In this document: piece by piece, positions 47,278 to 59,424 of the stretch
How the letters are laid out: each line of letters opens with the position of its first letter
How positions within the stretch are numbered: the stretch's first letter is position 1
NCBI GenBank assembly: GCA_030407085.1
Contig: CM059586.1
Span: 17,068,001 to 17,132,000, forward strand
Direction of reading: 5' to 3'
Length of the DNA: 64,000 nucleotides
DNA from: Trichopria drosophilae
Taxonomy: Eukaryota > Arthropoda > Insecta > Hymenoptera > Diapriidae
Program-made: the position numbers and the translations under genes
Notes under the pieces: model-generated
Database searches by the model: none
The model's input: only the letters and a program-made list of their open reading frames with translations
What the model was told of the DNA's origin: nothing

Positions 47278-47662
47278 ATTTGAAAAACGTAATTACTTGA
47301 TAAAATACGACAATAATAAAACGATTGGTGAAAAGTAACAAACATTGGCTAACATTTTAAGCCCGTTAAAATTTGTGCAAATATAGAGGATGCAATAAAA
47401 AATATGTTCATCGTCATCTTCTGCATGTGTTATCAAAGCAGAAATATATATCAGAAAAACCCAAACTTGTAAAGAAAATATATAATGCAGAATATTTCTG
47501 CTTTGATAATATATATAGAAGGTGACGATGAACATATTTTTTATTGGCACCTCTGCGTTTGTACATATTTAAATGGGCTTAATATTTTAGCCAATGTTTG
47601 TTACTTTTCACCAAACGTTTTATTATTGCCATATTTTATCAAGTAATTGCGTTTTTCAAAAA
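47278..47662. mobile_element. 385-bp near-perfect palindrome
   Basis: Arms of about 180 bp (47278-47460 and 47480-47662) pair with few mismatches. Landmarks are tgaaaaacgtaattacttga / tcaagtaattgcgtttttca, aaacgattggtgaaaagtaac / gttacttttcaccaaacgttt, tatgttcatcgtcatcttct / agaaggtgacgatgaacata and ttatcaaagcagaaatat / atatttctgctttgataa. The loop is about 20-40 bases. The minus ORF at 47293-47550 is the palindrome itself. Low divergence between arms suggests a young insertion. A transcript would fold into a long hairpin. Confidence 0.8.
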
Positions 47663-47664
47663 TG

Positions 47665-48480
47665 ACTGATACAACAAGCCCGAAGTTTGCAGTTAGAGAT
47701 AGCAGCCAAAAATGTCTCGAGAAATTTTGATTTATCTGCACAACTACGCAAGAAGGAGTTCCCGAATTTTTTTAGAGGGTTTGTTAGAAAACTTTCATAT
47801 TTGTTTAACCTTTTTTATGGATTCCAAGAAGCCTTGATAAAAAAATTGGACCCGATAAGCAATTTCCTCTGACCTGTAGTAAGGATTTATTGACATTTCC
47901 GGCTGATTGTGTTTTAGAAATTCAAAAGGACAACGTACCACTTTGGAAACTTTTTTGCCGCCATGTTGAATTGGCCACGAATTAACCATCTTATTTCTAG
48001 TAACAACAATGTAGCGTCCCCTGATCGTAGTACATCTCTAGAAAATATTTTGAAAATATTTTTCCAGATTCTCAATTATAATACCTTTGGAAAATGCCCA
48101 TAGATGGCATTAATCCGAAATCGAATTTCAAAAGAGCTGATAAGCGAAGTTGTTTTATAAGCATTTTGTTGATTTTTTCCTTTAAACTTGTGAGATTCCT
48201 TATTTGATATTTTGTTGTATTTTATATTGTTGACAACGTAACAAAATTTAAATGTATACTTTTTAAACTATGTTTATCATGATGTGTACCTTAAACATAT
48301 AACCTAGTTTTCATTTATAGTTCTCATCAATATTCAGTGACTTTTTTAACAAAATTTAACATTTTTTGAGCTCAATTGACCAGATCGTGATTCTTGACAA
48401 TCAGAGTATTTCCGACAGATTTTAACCGTTTTTTACAAAACTCTAGAGGAATTGTTGTTTACTTGTGAATACATCTACAG
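47665..48480. other. AT-rich sequence with a family repeat piece
   Basis: 'ttttttgccgccatgttgaattggcc' near 47950 is a worn family piece. Two overlapping ORFs near 47687-47989 on opposite strands are unsupported. Confidence 0.35.
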
Positions 48481-49320
48481 AAGAGAATCTTCGTACGTCT
48501 CGTAATTCTTCTCACTCTTAGTCCCATTGATAAAACATTCCCCATGTTTCCTAAAAGCATTCATAAATCCGCTTTTGAAGAAAAAATATGATTACGAGCG
48601 ATAAAATTACGGCTTTTTGCATATCCTCCATCCGGCATATTTGCTCAGGTTGCCACTTGCGATTCATGAAATGTAATCGGCGCAAAACGTATAACGCTCC
48701 TTAATTGTAGGCAAGACGCGATTTAACGGCGAGTTACTAGTTGGTCAATAAATTTAGCAGACAATGATTCGTGCTCTGTGTGTCGTGATTTGCATTAAGC
48801 GGCTTGTTCTTGAGTCACTGTCGTACGCTGATAATCTCGAGCTTAGCGTGTCGGCCTGATGGGCGAGGACGCTTTTTCAACGTCTTGAATAAGATATGAG
48901 TTTGCGCTCGTTGAGGGCGCAGGTGACTCGCTCGGCTTGCGAAAATTTCAGAAAAATTAAAGGCTCCAACACTGGGGCAAGGGGCAAATGGGGGCTGGGT
49001 GCTGGAAAGACGAGTCATTTTTCAAGACCTTATGAGAATCAGGCCGATGCGACAGGACGTCGCCGACGGGTGCTATTAGAAGTGCGATGACATCGTTCCG
49101 CTCACGCGAAGAGGCGCCTTAAGACTGGTCTCAAGCCATATTCGCATCCTCGGCTTGAATGGCAATTAGCGATTGTATTTGTCATCGCGAGCTAAGCGAC
49201 ATTCGATTGCGGAACTCCGACGTGCAAGAAGCGAGACCAAGCTTGGAATGATTAACGAATTAAGTTTTACCATTTAAGTCCAACAACTGTTCATTCCATC
49301 GGCTTTTCTGGCACGGAAAT
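48480..49320. other. GC/CpG-rich island
   Basis: One of the strongest compositional islands, with ggcgcaggtgactcgctcgg near 48914, ggacgtcgccgacgg near 49055 and acgcgaagaggcgcc near 49105. ORFs of 64-67 codons on both strands conflict. No domain is recognised. A promoter, enhancer or untranslated exon is plausible. Confidence 0.35.
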
Positions 49321-49429
49321 AAATAACCATCGAAGAATTAGTTATTGCAATCAAAGCTTCTGTTCCACATAACCATACATATAAACATTCAGATTTTCTT
49401 CTGGAGGGGTTAGGAAAAAAAATAATTGG

Positions 49430-49850
49430 ACCACAGTAAGCAACGCCACCTGCAGGACGGAGAAACTGTTTTACCTTCGAATGGTATATCAGAATCAGCT
49501 TCGTATCGACGGGACCTCCTCCCTTCGCCTTCCGTCGGTTAGTGTATGCATTGAAAGTAATCTGTCTGACAAAATCATGTATTAAGTCCTCCCCATATTT
49601 TAACCTTTCGAGTCACGGAAGATGGTGGCTTCTTCCCTTAATTTAACGCTTCCCCTCATCCCCACGACTGGCAGTATGAGAGAATATAAACAGAAAGAAG
49701 ACATATAGTGGCGTGCTTCTTTGCCTGTAAGCGCAAGCGCAAACAGCTGTCCGCACTTTTGAACGTGGACTGCTACTACAAGCGCATGACGAATGGTGGG
49801 AGAACTCACGAGGGAAAAGAGTTAAAATAACGGACGAAAATAAGTTAAAA
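49430..49850. other. GC-richer island
   Basis: Continues the 48.5 kb island after a short AT-rich gap. Minus ORFs at 49600-49809 and 49643-49981 overlap in two frames and have no domain. From about 49820 to 49875 'agttaaaataa', 'agttaaaataaga' and 'agttagaataagg' recur as short tandem-like words. Confidence 0.3.
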
Positions 49851-49879
49851 TAAGAGGAGTTAGAATAAGGGGAGGAATA

Positions 49880-50850
49880 CTGTATTGTTTGATAAGCAAC
49901 GAAGTTTAATACAAGCACGATTATATAATTTACTGAAAAGTCGTACTTATTGTTTGCAATTATTTCCATTATTATTGGCATTTACTAATTTGGACCTACA
50001 TACCAAAAAAATGTATTCGTTATAAATCAGTATTTTTAAATATGAAATGTAATTAATACATAACAAACTTCTTGTGGATAAATTCGACAATATTAATCTT
50101 AACAAATTTCAACGTATTCTTAACGAATAGTTTATTTTACCATATTCAAATAGGTCGTCACTGCTTAGAAAATAAATGGCGTTTTCAGAGTAATTTTTTA
50201 TCTCATATGCATACGTATTGATATTGAAGCCTTTGAAAACATTCTTTGGCCCCGTTTCTTAGAATTGTGCGACTATTCACATTTTCCATCAGCCATAAAG
50301 GATTTGCGACTTTGACTTTAGGAATTTCCGTTATCTTGTAATAAGCGATTTCGAAAATCCTTTCTCTCCATGATTTCGGAGTGATATTTGAAATTTTCGA
50401 TCGGCCATTTTTCATTTTTGATCAACCATTTTGCACTCTCAATCAGCCAGTTTTCAAACTTAGCTAAAATATTAAAATTATAATTTTTATACTCCACATT
50501 AGGTTTTCCAATGCTTATAAATTACAATTATATTTAAATATTATATTTGAAACATATAACTTTTCCTAAAATTATATTATAAAAATCACCGTCATAACTA
50601 AAAAAAAGGTTACTTATATTTATTATCACGGTGGAAATAATTATATATTAATAATATATATAATAACTCATAATATAATTTTAGTTTCTTTTTTTATTTT
50701 AAGAGCCGTGTTAAGTTCACCAAAATCAAATCGAAAATATGCCACAAGTATGTAAAAAGCAGATATTATAAACTATCATGACACCTTATTCACAAATTTT
50801 TTGTCATAAAAATTTTGTCATACAAAGGTAGTCATAAAACTCTGTTTTTA
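49880..50850. other. AT-rich sequence, no gene seen
   Basis: 'gatcggccatttttcatttttgatcaaccatttt' near 50400 is a short internal repetition. The 70-codon minus ORF at 50203-50415 is not supported by any motif. Confidence 0.35.
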
Positions 50851-50854
50851 TAAT

Positions 50855-51400
50855 TTAAGAGAGGGAACGGACACAAAATCTACTCTGTGAAATACACGTT
50901 TAAATATGTTGTTAAAATGATTTCTATAGTAATTATTGACGAGAAATACAGTGGTACAAGCATAAAAAATGTAAACAATTTTGTTTACCCATACTACAAA
51001 TTTACCTTTTCGAAAAGCTGCTATAACATTTTTCTAAATGAAATTAAACAGTCCTAAAAATTTCGATGAACATAAAATCACATTTTCTAAATAACTACAT
51101 ATGTGACGCGTTATAAAGAAAGGGACCTAAGCGTCCAAAAATCGATTTTCGGAAACAAATTTTGTTTTTTTTGAAAAAATGATATTAAATTCTTATAAAT
51201 TAATTTCAAAATTGCAGAAAATGGAATGAACATAAAAGCACATTTTCTAAATTTTAGTTTTTTATATGTTAAAAAAATTGTTTACATTTTATTCTAGCAT
51301 CACCGAACTCTACGTTAAAAATTACTATAGAAATCATTTTTTCAAATTGTTTAAATGTGTAGATATATAGAGCTGATTTTATGATGTATCCGCCTCTTAA
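50855..51400. mobile_element. Inverted-repeat element, arms about 130 bp
   Basis: ttaagagaggg (50855) pairs with cgcctcttaa (to 51400). Further pairs are aaaatgatttctatagtaatt / aattactatagaaatcatttt and aaaaaatgtaaacaattttg / aaaaattgtttacatttta. A direct repeat, gaacataaaatcacattttc near 51069 and gaacataaaagcacattttc near 51229, lies in the middle. No coding capacity. Target duplications were not identified. Confidence 0.65.
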
Positions 51401-51409
51401 TAAGCAACT

Positions 51410-52880
51410 CAACTGAAGTAAATTATTTTATTTCTCTACACTATTAAACTCTACATGTATAATACTGGAGGAATAATAGAAAATGCTTATTTTATCAATT
51501 TCATAATTTTTTTTGGGTCATTGAATATTTATGATACTAAAGCTTATATACTTGATTCTCTGTTTTTCATAGTATTATGTATAAACCGGAATCTTTTATT
51601 AATAATAAAAAACAAACAGAGTTAAAAACAAAAACTTATTTTAAAGAAACTCTTCTTATATAAATATATATTATTAATTAGTGTGATTTTCGTGTTATTT
51701 AAACATCTGTTTTTATGTTGCAGGTTCGATTTGAAGGAGTTTCAGAGGTAAGCATACTTCTAACTTATTCGTAAAATTAACTACGAATGTGAATTTTAGA
51801 TAGAACATCGAAGATAATTAATTTACACCAAAGTTTAAAATAAACAATAATTTCAGTATAAATATATTAATCAGTTTATAAATTGTTATATATAATATGT
51901 AAACATGGAGAGTTAAACAAGCTATAAATCATTCTGAGTTGTAAAATCAGGTATATGATACTAGTCATGCTATCAATATTGAGAAAACCAAAATTTTATT
52001 GAAAAAAATTAATTTGAGTCGAAATACACAAATTAAAAATTCGGTAGTAACAGATTTGTGTAGTATTAATATTGGTAACACCACTGTTAGATAACAGTTA
52101 CTTGTTAATTATGAGTTTATTTTCAATTTTTTTTTACATATAAAAAAACTCAGAATAATACAATATAAAATTGTCTGATATAGTATCATAACCTGACGCC
52201 ATCATGTATAACTTAAGCTGCACCATAGTTTAATAGTTATAATCATTAAATTTAAATGTCCAGATTCCGGACTAGAGTCTGATCTGCTTTTCTTCAGTCC
52301 TATTTTAATTTATCGATTATAAGAACGATGTAAGTTTAAATATTTTTTTATTTTATTTTAAATAATTTATACGATGATAATTTATTTCATCTTTATAAAT
52401 TAAGAATTAAGTTAGAATTTTTATTTTTACAAATTTTAAAATATTCACGAAATAGTAATTCTGGTTGGATTTCAAATTTACTATCGTGGATATTTATTGA
52501 CAGCTAGTCGTTAAAAAGTGATTGATTTACTTTTTATGTGTTTATGACATCATCCTTATGACAATAATGCCTGGTTGATGCCTTACTAAATTTTAATCAG
52601 GTCATAAGCATTTACGATCTCCTGAGGTGGCATGTTTTATTGATCAGTGCATAATCGGATAATATAATCAAAAGTAATTATTTATTTCGAGCCCTGATCA
52701 ATTTTCAAGCAGCCTAAAAAGATTTCTGGTGGTGATCTGATCAAGGCTTATTCAGGGCCGCTGTGACATGTTCGCGAATTTTTGATGCAGTTACATTTCT
52801 AATTCTTATATTTTCAATTTTTTTATATATATTATATTACACAAATTTAACTTTAACTCATTACCCTTATTATATTACAT
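51410..52880. other. AT-rich sequence around a candidate exon
   Basis: Apart from the segment at 51724-51747 no feature is supported. Words around ccctgatcaa near 52691 and ctgatcaaggc near 52737 recall the CCTGATCAGG palindromes near 8.9 kb. Confidence 0.35.
51724..51747 (+). other. Candidate 24-nt exon
   Basis: The segment follows 'ttatgttgcag' and is followed by GTAAGC, both good matches to splice consensus. It would add eight codons without changing frame. In the frame set by 6325-6361 it joins through a GCG codon and reads FDLKEFQ before passing two bases to the next exon. It has no ATG. A microexon of a long gene is the simplest reading if it is real; a chance pair of sites is the alternative. 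Confidence 0.35.
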
Positions 52881-52889
52881 TTATTTCAC

Positions 52890-53510
52890 TCTCTCTCTCT
52901 CTCCCTTTCTCTCTAGTTTTGGGTTCTTCCCGGGGATTATTGATAAATCTAATCTAATCCAATCTTCTCTCTTTTACATTTTGTGCTCTTATCCTGTCCA
53001 TCATTTGCATTCTCATTCATCACATCCACATCTCGCAATCATGTCATTTATATAGTTACATTCCCTTTTCAAATGATCAACTTTCCCCCTGGCTTTTCCA
53101 CATAACCTACAGATCCTCTTCTCTTCCTCCAGTCAATTTTCATCTTTCCTCATTTCCGCGTCTCCATCTTGCAATCCTCTCCAGCTTTTCCCCTTCTTTC
53201 CTTTTGCACGTCCTAATATATTTTGGTATTTCAAGCACCCTTTCCTGATTTTGACCCGATCTTGATTCTCTTACCAGCCTTCCTCTCTTTTACTCGTCTA
53301 CATGAATTATGTCTTAATATTTCATATTTATTTTCGTCATGTTCTCTCATCGCAATGTCACTCATTCCTTCGTTCCATAGATAATTCCTTCTCTCGATAC
53401 TTTGTCTCCTCCACTTTCTCATATCCTCTTCCCTTTCACTTTTTTCTCTCCTACACATCCTCCCATTTTCTCCCCCTCTCTTAATCCCATAATATTGCAC
53501 CGATTACTAT
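52890..53510 (-). pseudogene. 3' end of an R1-like LINE with CCHC finger
   Basis: On the minus strand a strongly purine-rich coding stretch reads, from 53500 down, a Lys/Arg/Glu-rich region (the 89-codon ORF 53231-53500). Then IARWRRGNEER-type sequence leads into CRLCGKARGKVDHLKREC at 53111-53058. That CX2CX8HX4C pattern, after a 'GNEE' stretch, is the C-terminal zinc finger of R1-like LINE ORF2 proteins. Frameshifts separate the pieces. Downstream lie a gattagatta run and a (GA)n tract at 52890-52904, likely the tail or target. The reverse transcriptase core is not present. Confidence 0.6.
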
Positions 53511-53539
53511 ATTGCTGGTGCTCACTACATTTCTCTGCG

Positions 53540-54130
53540 AATACATCATCCATCCCTCGACTGGATGAGAAACCTTGTGAACATTTCGCAATTCGATGTG
53601 GAGATCTTTTAACAGGGTTTAAATTTTGGGATTCTGAAACGAATTTTTCGAAATCTCTTAAACCCAGATTGTTTTGAAGCATTAACTCTTTTGTTGTTGC
53701 CAGAATAAAATGTCGTTGACGAGCTTCACAAAGGTGAATACGGAGTTTAAATAACCGTTTCCTTGCGGCTCGTGTTTATTAGTTTGACAGTCGAGTTTGC
53801 TTTAGCGCGTTAGAGGTACACACGAGCTTTGCGAGAAGACACCGAAGGGACCCGGCTTGCGTTTGCACGCGCGATTTAACTTTGCCACGAGACTACGGAG
53901 AAAAGTGACTTTTCGTACTGGAGCCCGTAAAGTCTGTCTTGAAATTCTAAGTCGGTTTGACTTTTCAATTTTGGTAGTCTCGTGTATGTAAAGAGAACAG
54001 CAGCAGTCGAGCGGCAGGAATCTCTCGCTGCAAGTCAATCTTTGCTTTAACTTACTTTTATGTGTTCACGCACAATGTATTTGACGTAATGCGTCGTTGA
54101 CACCTGCAAAGTGTGTTGTAAGAAATTTGA
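53540..54130. other. GC/CpG-richer island
   Basis: Contains ggctcgtgtttatt near 53768, ttagcgcgttagagg near 53801 and gcttgcgtttgcacgcgcg near 53856. The 78-codon minus ORF at 53802-54038 has no domain. No repeat similarity was noticed. Confidence 0.3.
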
Positions 54131-55690
54131 ATATTTAAATATTTATGGATTATAGGAACTATTATGTACATATTTAAAACATTCTAGCTGTTGGAGTGAC
54201 TAATCGGTAATTCTTAAGATAATGCACTTTCTCGAAGAGTTCATGGTTTAAATTTACGTTTAGTGATGATTAGGTTAAGTTTATGAATTAGAAATGTTAG
54301 ATTTTTCCTATTGGAGGTAAATTTCAATCTGGGGTGTCTTGTTAATTAGTTGCTGGATAGTAGACATTTATTAAGACGTTGATCGGGGCGTATTTAATAG
54401 TTCTTGGTATTTAAACCTTTATTTCACTTTTTTGGATTTTCGTCTAAAAAGCAAGAAAAGTATAATACTGAGTTTTAGAACATTCATGAAATCCCAATTC
54501 ACAAAGGAAATAATGATTTTTTAAGTTTACAATTAAAGCAAAAATTAAAATTTATTGATAATTAAGTTTATTACCAAGTGTATGTGACTTGACTTTGACA
54601 TGATTCCAAAAGTCAGTTAAGTGAGATTTATTGAAGACTAAATGAAGGACAATTTAACTAAGTAGTTTTCAGTACTGAAAAATGAAATGTATTTTTTACC
54701 TACTTCAGAAAAATCGACTAAAAGGGGGAAAAAAATGGTACTTTGATTTTATTTTGCTTATTTTATAAAGTTTGTATAATGAGGGCCGTTATAAAAGATA
54801 GAAACGTCGCACTTTACAAATAATAATTAATTATAATAAAGATTTAAGCCGACTGAAAGATGGAAAATGCATTTTTTAAATTTTTGTCCAACATTTCTAC
54901 CACTGAAGTTGGATACTTATCCGTACATTTCAAAGTTTTGCAAATACATTTATAAAAATGAGGGGACATCAAATCTCTAAAAAGTTCGGATTTTATTTTT
55001 GTCTAAAATCAGATACCTTCCTAAAACTTAATAAATTACTTCATTGACAAAAGAAAAGCATAAAACTACGAGTTGTACAGACGAGACTTTAATTTGAGAG
55101 ATACAAATGTTAGAAATTAAAATTTCCAATGCCGTTCAGCGTTAGGCATTGTTATTATTAATTATTACTTAGCTATACGATAGTTTTCTTTTCTGTTTGG
55201 CCGAAATATTAGTAACAGGATCATTTAAACACCACTAAATAAAATATTGGTATTTAAGTTAACGTTCAAGAACTGAAGTACGTTTTAACAATTTTTAAAA
55301 TAATTATTTGAAAACACATTTGGCAACTCAAAATTGTATTACTTTACTTGCAGTTATGCAAGTTGCTACTATGCAGTTATTTTAGTAGAATTAACTGCGC
55401 GACAACTTATTGTTGACAGAATGTTCACATGTTCATGTTTAATATATTAACTTGTAATTTTAAATATTTAAATAAAAAGAAAGAATAATTGGTTGTTTAC
55501 ATTTGTCTAATGTATATTACAAATCATAGTTAATTTATTTATTATTTCATTACTATAGTTCATTATTACGCATGCTAATATGCATTTCAACGAATTACAG
55601 CATATTGTACTCATAATAACTACAATTAATTAATATTGAAACTGTAATGGCAACCATAATACAATGCAACCAACACAAGGATAAATATTG
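54130..55690. other. AT-rich sequence, no gene seen
   Basis: No supported feature. Confidence 0.4.
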
Positions 55691-55699
55691 ACAGCATAT

Positions 55700-55800
55700 A
55701 TTAATTGGATTCGCCATTCTGAATTTCGAAAATCCAATGACCGATTTGTAATCGACAATCTCGAAAATCCCCGGGTATCAAGTTTCAATATAAACTAATT
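55700..55800 (-). repeat. Reverse copy of the 'aatcagcgacc' family
   Basis: 'ttcgccattctgaatttcgaaaatcc', 'gatttgtaatcgacaatctcgaaaatccccgggtatcaa' appear in the family's order. Single worn unit. Confidence 0.6.
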
Positions 55801-55854
55801 TGAAGGAAAATTCGTGTTCCAAAAGGTCAATTTACTGTTGAAAAATAAAATTTA

Positions 55855-55985
55855 AACAAAAGAATCATTTAAATTAAATTTTAATGAGCAGGAGTCATTT
55901 AAGCGAATAGTAAAATGTGAACAAAAGATTCATTTAAATTACATTTTAATGCGCAGGAACCATTTAACCGAATATGTCGTTAATT
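55855..55985 (+). repeat. Tandem duplication, 65-bp unit
   Basis: Two adjacent units start at 55855 and 55920 with aacaaaaga.tcatttaaatta. Both contain attttaatg.gcaggag and catttaa.cgaata, with a handful of mismatches. The stretch is non-coding. Confidence 0.75.
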
Positions 55986-56185
55986 GTAACATTTTTTTAA
56001 ATTGTGAAACTAAATTCCAGATTTCATTACATTAAATGCTGAGTCTTAAATATTTTGGTACACACGGGAAAATGAAATAGTTGGGTTTACAAGTAGGATC
56101 TGGTACAACTTCGTTTCTTTAGTTGATTTTACTATTTTCACAGTAACCTTGGCTACCTAATTTCTGTATGTCCTTATTTATAAAG

Positions 56186-56390
56186 TACACTCAGCAAAAA
56201 ATAGTTAAAATACTCAGAAAAGATGATTAAATAGATTTTTTTTTTAATTAAAATAACCAGAATTCTGGTTGGTTTAACTAGAGCTATTGTTAAAGCAATT
56301 ATTTTTCTAATTAAACTACCCAGAATTCTGGTTATTGTAATCAGAAAAAATAGTAAGGTCGTATTTAACCAGAACATTTTTTTGAGTGTA
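56186..56390. mobile_element. Mariner-type MITE with TA flanks
   Basis: TA at 56186 is followed by CACTCAGCAAAAAA; the right end TTTTTTTGAGTG is followed by TA, ending at 56390. Inside, ccagaattctggtt occurs twice as a perfect palindrome word, at about 56257 and 56319. The body is about 200 bp and non-coding. CACTCA-plus-A-run ends with a TA target are typical of Tc1/mariner-derived MITEs. Confidence 0.75.
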
Positions 56391-56399
56391 AAATTAACC

Positions 56400-58430
56400 A
56401 AAACCGAAGTCTGTTAGTTATCCCACTATCGGGTGAGTAATTTCAAATATTTCTTCTTTTCACGCTGCTTAGATGTAGTTTAGCTATCTGTTGAAGAATG
56501 GACATTTCATTTTTATTTACATATACATATTTATATTTAGACATATGGCCGTTGACCCAAGTAATATCCAAAAGTTAGACAAATACTAAACAAATCTCTA
56601 TTTGTCACTGTTACTCGGTGATCAATTGTCGAGTTTCGGTAACATAGACGAGATTGTGTAAATTAGTTGATAAATATGTGGTGATAAAAATGATTTAACA
56701 TACAAAAACGTGTTAAAAAATAAATAATAGAGTACCACTAAGGCACTAAACTCATGAAGGATAAAAAACGGATTTCCAAGTAAGAATATGAATAATTGGA
56801 AAAATTATCCTCATGCTTGTTGCTTGGAGTTCGTTGTTTTATTGGAAAAAATATTTTAATACGTTATTCCAAATAATATACAGGAACCTGACCTCCAACT
56901 GTCCTACAAAAAGTAATTAAAACGAGCATTTTTATTATTCTTAATTGATTAATATTTGAATAATTGTAATAGAAGAAAAATAGATACGAAATTATGAAGA
57001 ATCGAAGTCGTAAAATAATATGACATTCTTTCGTTCGTTTATTCAATCAAACTAAGTAAATTTATTAAATTATTTAATTTATTGGTTTAATTTGCTCTTG
57101 CATTATTGTGAAGGTAATCATGAACAAAAGATATGGTAACAAATTCATGAACTAGTAGTTACCATTATCCAAATCATAAAATTTGAAATTCTACAAAAAC
57201 ATCGCCGAGTGTTATTATTAAAGTTGTCAATTCATTTAAAAATGTCCGGAACCAAAGTTTTAGGATTTTTAAAAACCCGACATTGACTTAGAGTCAAGGT
57301 TATTTCAAGAACAAGTCCATACGTATTTCTCAAGATTCCATGTTGCAAACAATATATACACTTTTGGTAAAGGTCATACTGTTCTGTTTGAAAAAGTAGA
57401 GTTGTCCTTGAAATGACCTTGGTGTTATATCACAAGGTCACAATTAATGTCACCATCAGATTGTTTGAATAAAGTCCTTCAACACAGACTTATATTATCG
57501 GACACCATGCATATTGAATAATTAAATAACACAAAATGTGTTGCAAAATCTGAAATATTAAACACAGCAACTATTTTCAATGAATTCTTTACACGAATAA
57601 AAACTAATGTTTACGGAATTACGTTACATTATAAGGCTAAGTTAGGTAAATAGTAGATAGGCTTCACTATTATTGCTTCTTTGCTGCAGAATAAATTGTT
57701 TACTCTGTTATCGAAGCGATTGTCCAATCGTGTCTACTTTCGGGCTTTAATAGCGCTTTAAATAACTTTTAAGTATCTTTTAAATGCCTCATATTTTTTA
57801 GTATCTCTGAAGTATTTTTTAAATACCCGAATAATTCTCATAGAAAAGAGTAACTTGCAGGTTTACTTATTACACTTACATTAATGCTTTGAAATATGTG
57901 TGAATTACGCAAAATGTGTAATTAATTATAACTCTTTTTACTGCTAAAATAATTGGTTAAAAAAACATAACAAAAGATTTTTTTTTACTGCTAAGCAAAT
58001 ACAACTTTTCAGTTATGGGAAATAAATAACTGAAATATTCATGTTACTCCATAAAAATGAACAGATTTTAGTGAAATTAATAAAACAGAAAACACAAACA
58101 ATTGTTTAAATAATTTTAAGAACGATTATTGGTAAATGAAAAGCATCTACTATTTGGTTTAATCAATATAAGAGACTTAAATTTAATTTATTTACTATGT
58201 ACTTTAAGTAATGAAAAGATAATGAGATTTAATTAAAACACGTACATACAATACTTAGTTGCACGCTACCAACTTTTGGAGTGGCGAAATAAATGTGACC
58301 GACGACACTGTTGTAAAAAAAAGTGTAATCGGTTTACTCCTTGAGGGTCTAGTTTGTATAGTATGATACTTTTATCTTGACTTATGTCGTATCGTTATTC
58401 ATTGTCTCCTTCAATAATGAAAGTTTCTAA
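56400..58430. other. AT-rich sequence with one dispersed repeat
   Basis: 57393-57465 is copy B of the repeat at 35860-35960: 'gttgtccttgaaatgaccttgg', 'aaggtcacaattaatgtcacca'. No other feature is supported. Confidence 0.4.
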
Positions 58431-58439
58431 GTAGGATTA

Positions 58440-58740
58440 CGTACCTGCCATCAGTGAATTTCACGAAAAAGCCGAGGGGAAACTTTAACAGTGCAATCTC
58501 GTTGCTCTCGCCCCTACTGTCGGCTTTCTTCCTCGTCATTTGCTTTTTCCTTACCTTTTAACTGTTGTCCTTAGCTCCTTTGTTTTCATACCTTGTTTTT
58601 TTTTTACAGCGACTGCATTTCGAGCTCTCCCAGCATCCAGAAAGCGTCACTGCAGATTACGTGCGGCGCAGATTCGTTACGGCTATTTGGCTTCCTATTC
58701 GACGGTTAAATAGTTATACGTGTCTGGGGAATTAAGCATT
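58440..58740. other. GC-richer island with acceptor-like site
   Basis: A long pyrimidine tract from about 58500 ends in ttttttacag at 58609. The following 100 bases are GC- and CpG-rich (gtgcggcgcagattcgttacgg near 58660) and contain no ATG. Confidence 0.3.
58610..58709 (+). other. Candidate exon start (acceptor only)
   Basis: The acceptor at 58609 is among the best in the window. In the frame carried from 6325 and 51724 the segment stays open for 32 codons (start DCISSSPSIQK) and meets TAA at 58707-58709. No donor of quality is seen before that stop, so it would be a terminal coding exon or an untranslated exon whose donor is non-standard. Linking it to the other two segments is inference. 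Confidence 0.3.
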
Positions 58741-58924
58741 TTTTTTCTTTGGGTCGATTTTTCAATTAATTCTTAATTTGTTTTTATTATTTTGTTCGTA
58801 TTTATCGAATTTCTGTCCTTTGGTAAATTGAAACGATGAAGCTTAGTAATGTTTGGCTTTTATGTCCTAACACTAGTATGGTATAATTTCTAACAAAGGT
58901 GTAATAGAATTTTTCGATACAAGG

Positions 58925-58995
58925 GCGTAAAATGCGATTTTACGCAACGCTATTAAACATGCGATTAGATAAGACCGGTGCGTAATATCGAATTT
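58925..58995. repeat. CGTAAAA...TTTTACG palindrome
   Basis: 'gggcgtaaaatgcgattttacgc' is self-complementary around 58936, and a worn form 'gtgcgtaatatcgaattttac' follows near 58979. Same word type as the cluster at 35160-35740. Confidence 0.5.
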
Positions 58996-59424
58996 TACTC
59001 ATAGTATGTCAAAAGGCATATTTTCGTGTACGAACTAGAACTGCATATAGGATCTGTCTAATTTTATACTTACTAATATTAAGGCATCACATTTCTTGTA
59101 TTTTGATGTGTAAAGATAGTACGTGAAGCGTTGATGCTGGTTTAGATGAGAAAAAGACAACTTTATCCATCATTTTTTAATTTCCAAACATCCTAATTTT
59201 ATTAATTCCCCTTTAATTATTCTCTATAGGCATTAATACTAATACTAACATTTTTTGTATAAAAGAAGTACTATTTTTATTATTTTTATAAACGCTTTAT
59301 ATACAATAGTGCAGTGACCGATGTGATAATTCAGAATCAGAGGAACAATTTTATTTCACTTGTCTATAAAACTACCATTTTGATAATGTGTACATAGCTA
59401 CTATTAACAAGCAATATTTTTGTA

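Noticed and set aside
47293..47550. 85-codon minus ORF
   Set aside because: It lies inside the 47278-47662 palindrome; arm and loop explain it.
52890..52904. CT run as a polypyrimidine tract of an acceptor
   Set aside because: No AG and exon-like sequence follow in a usable arrangement; it is better explained as a simple repeat beside the LINE tail.
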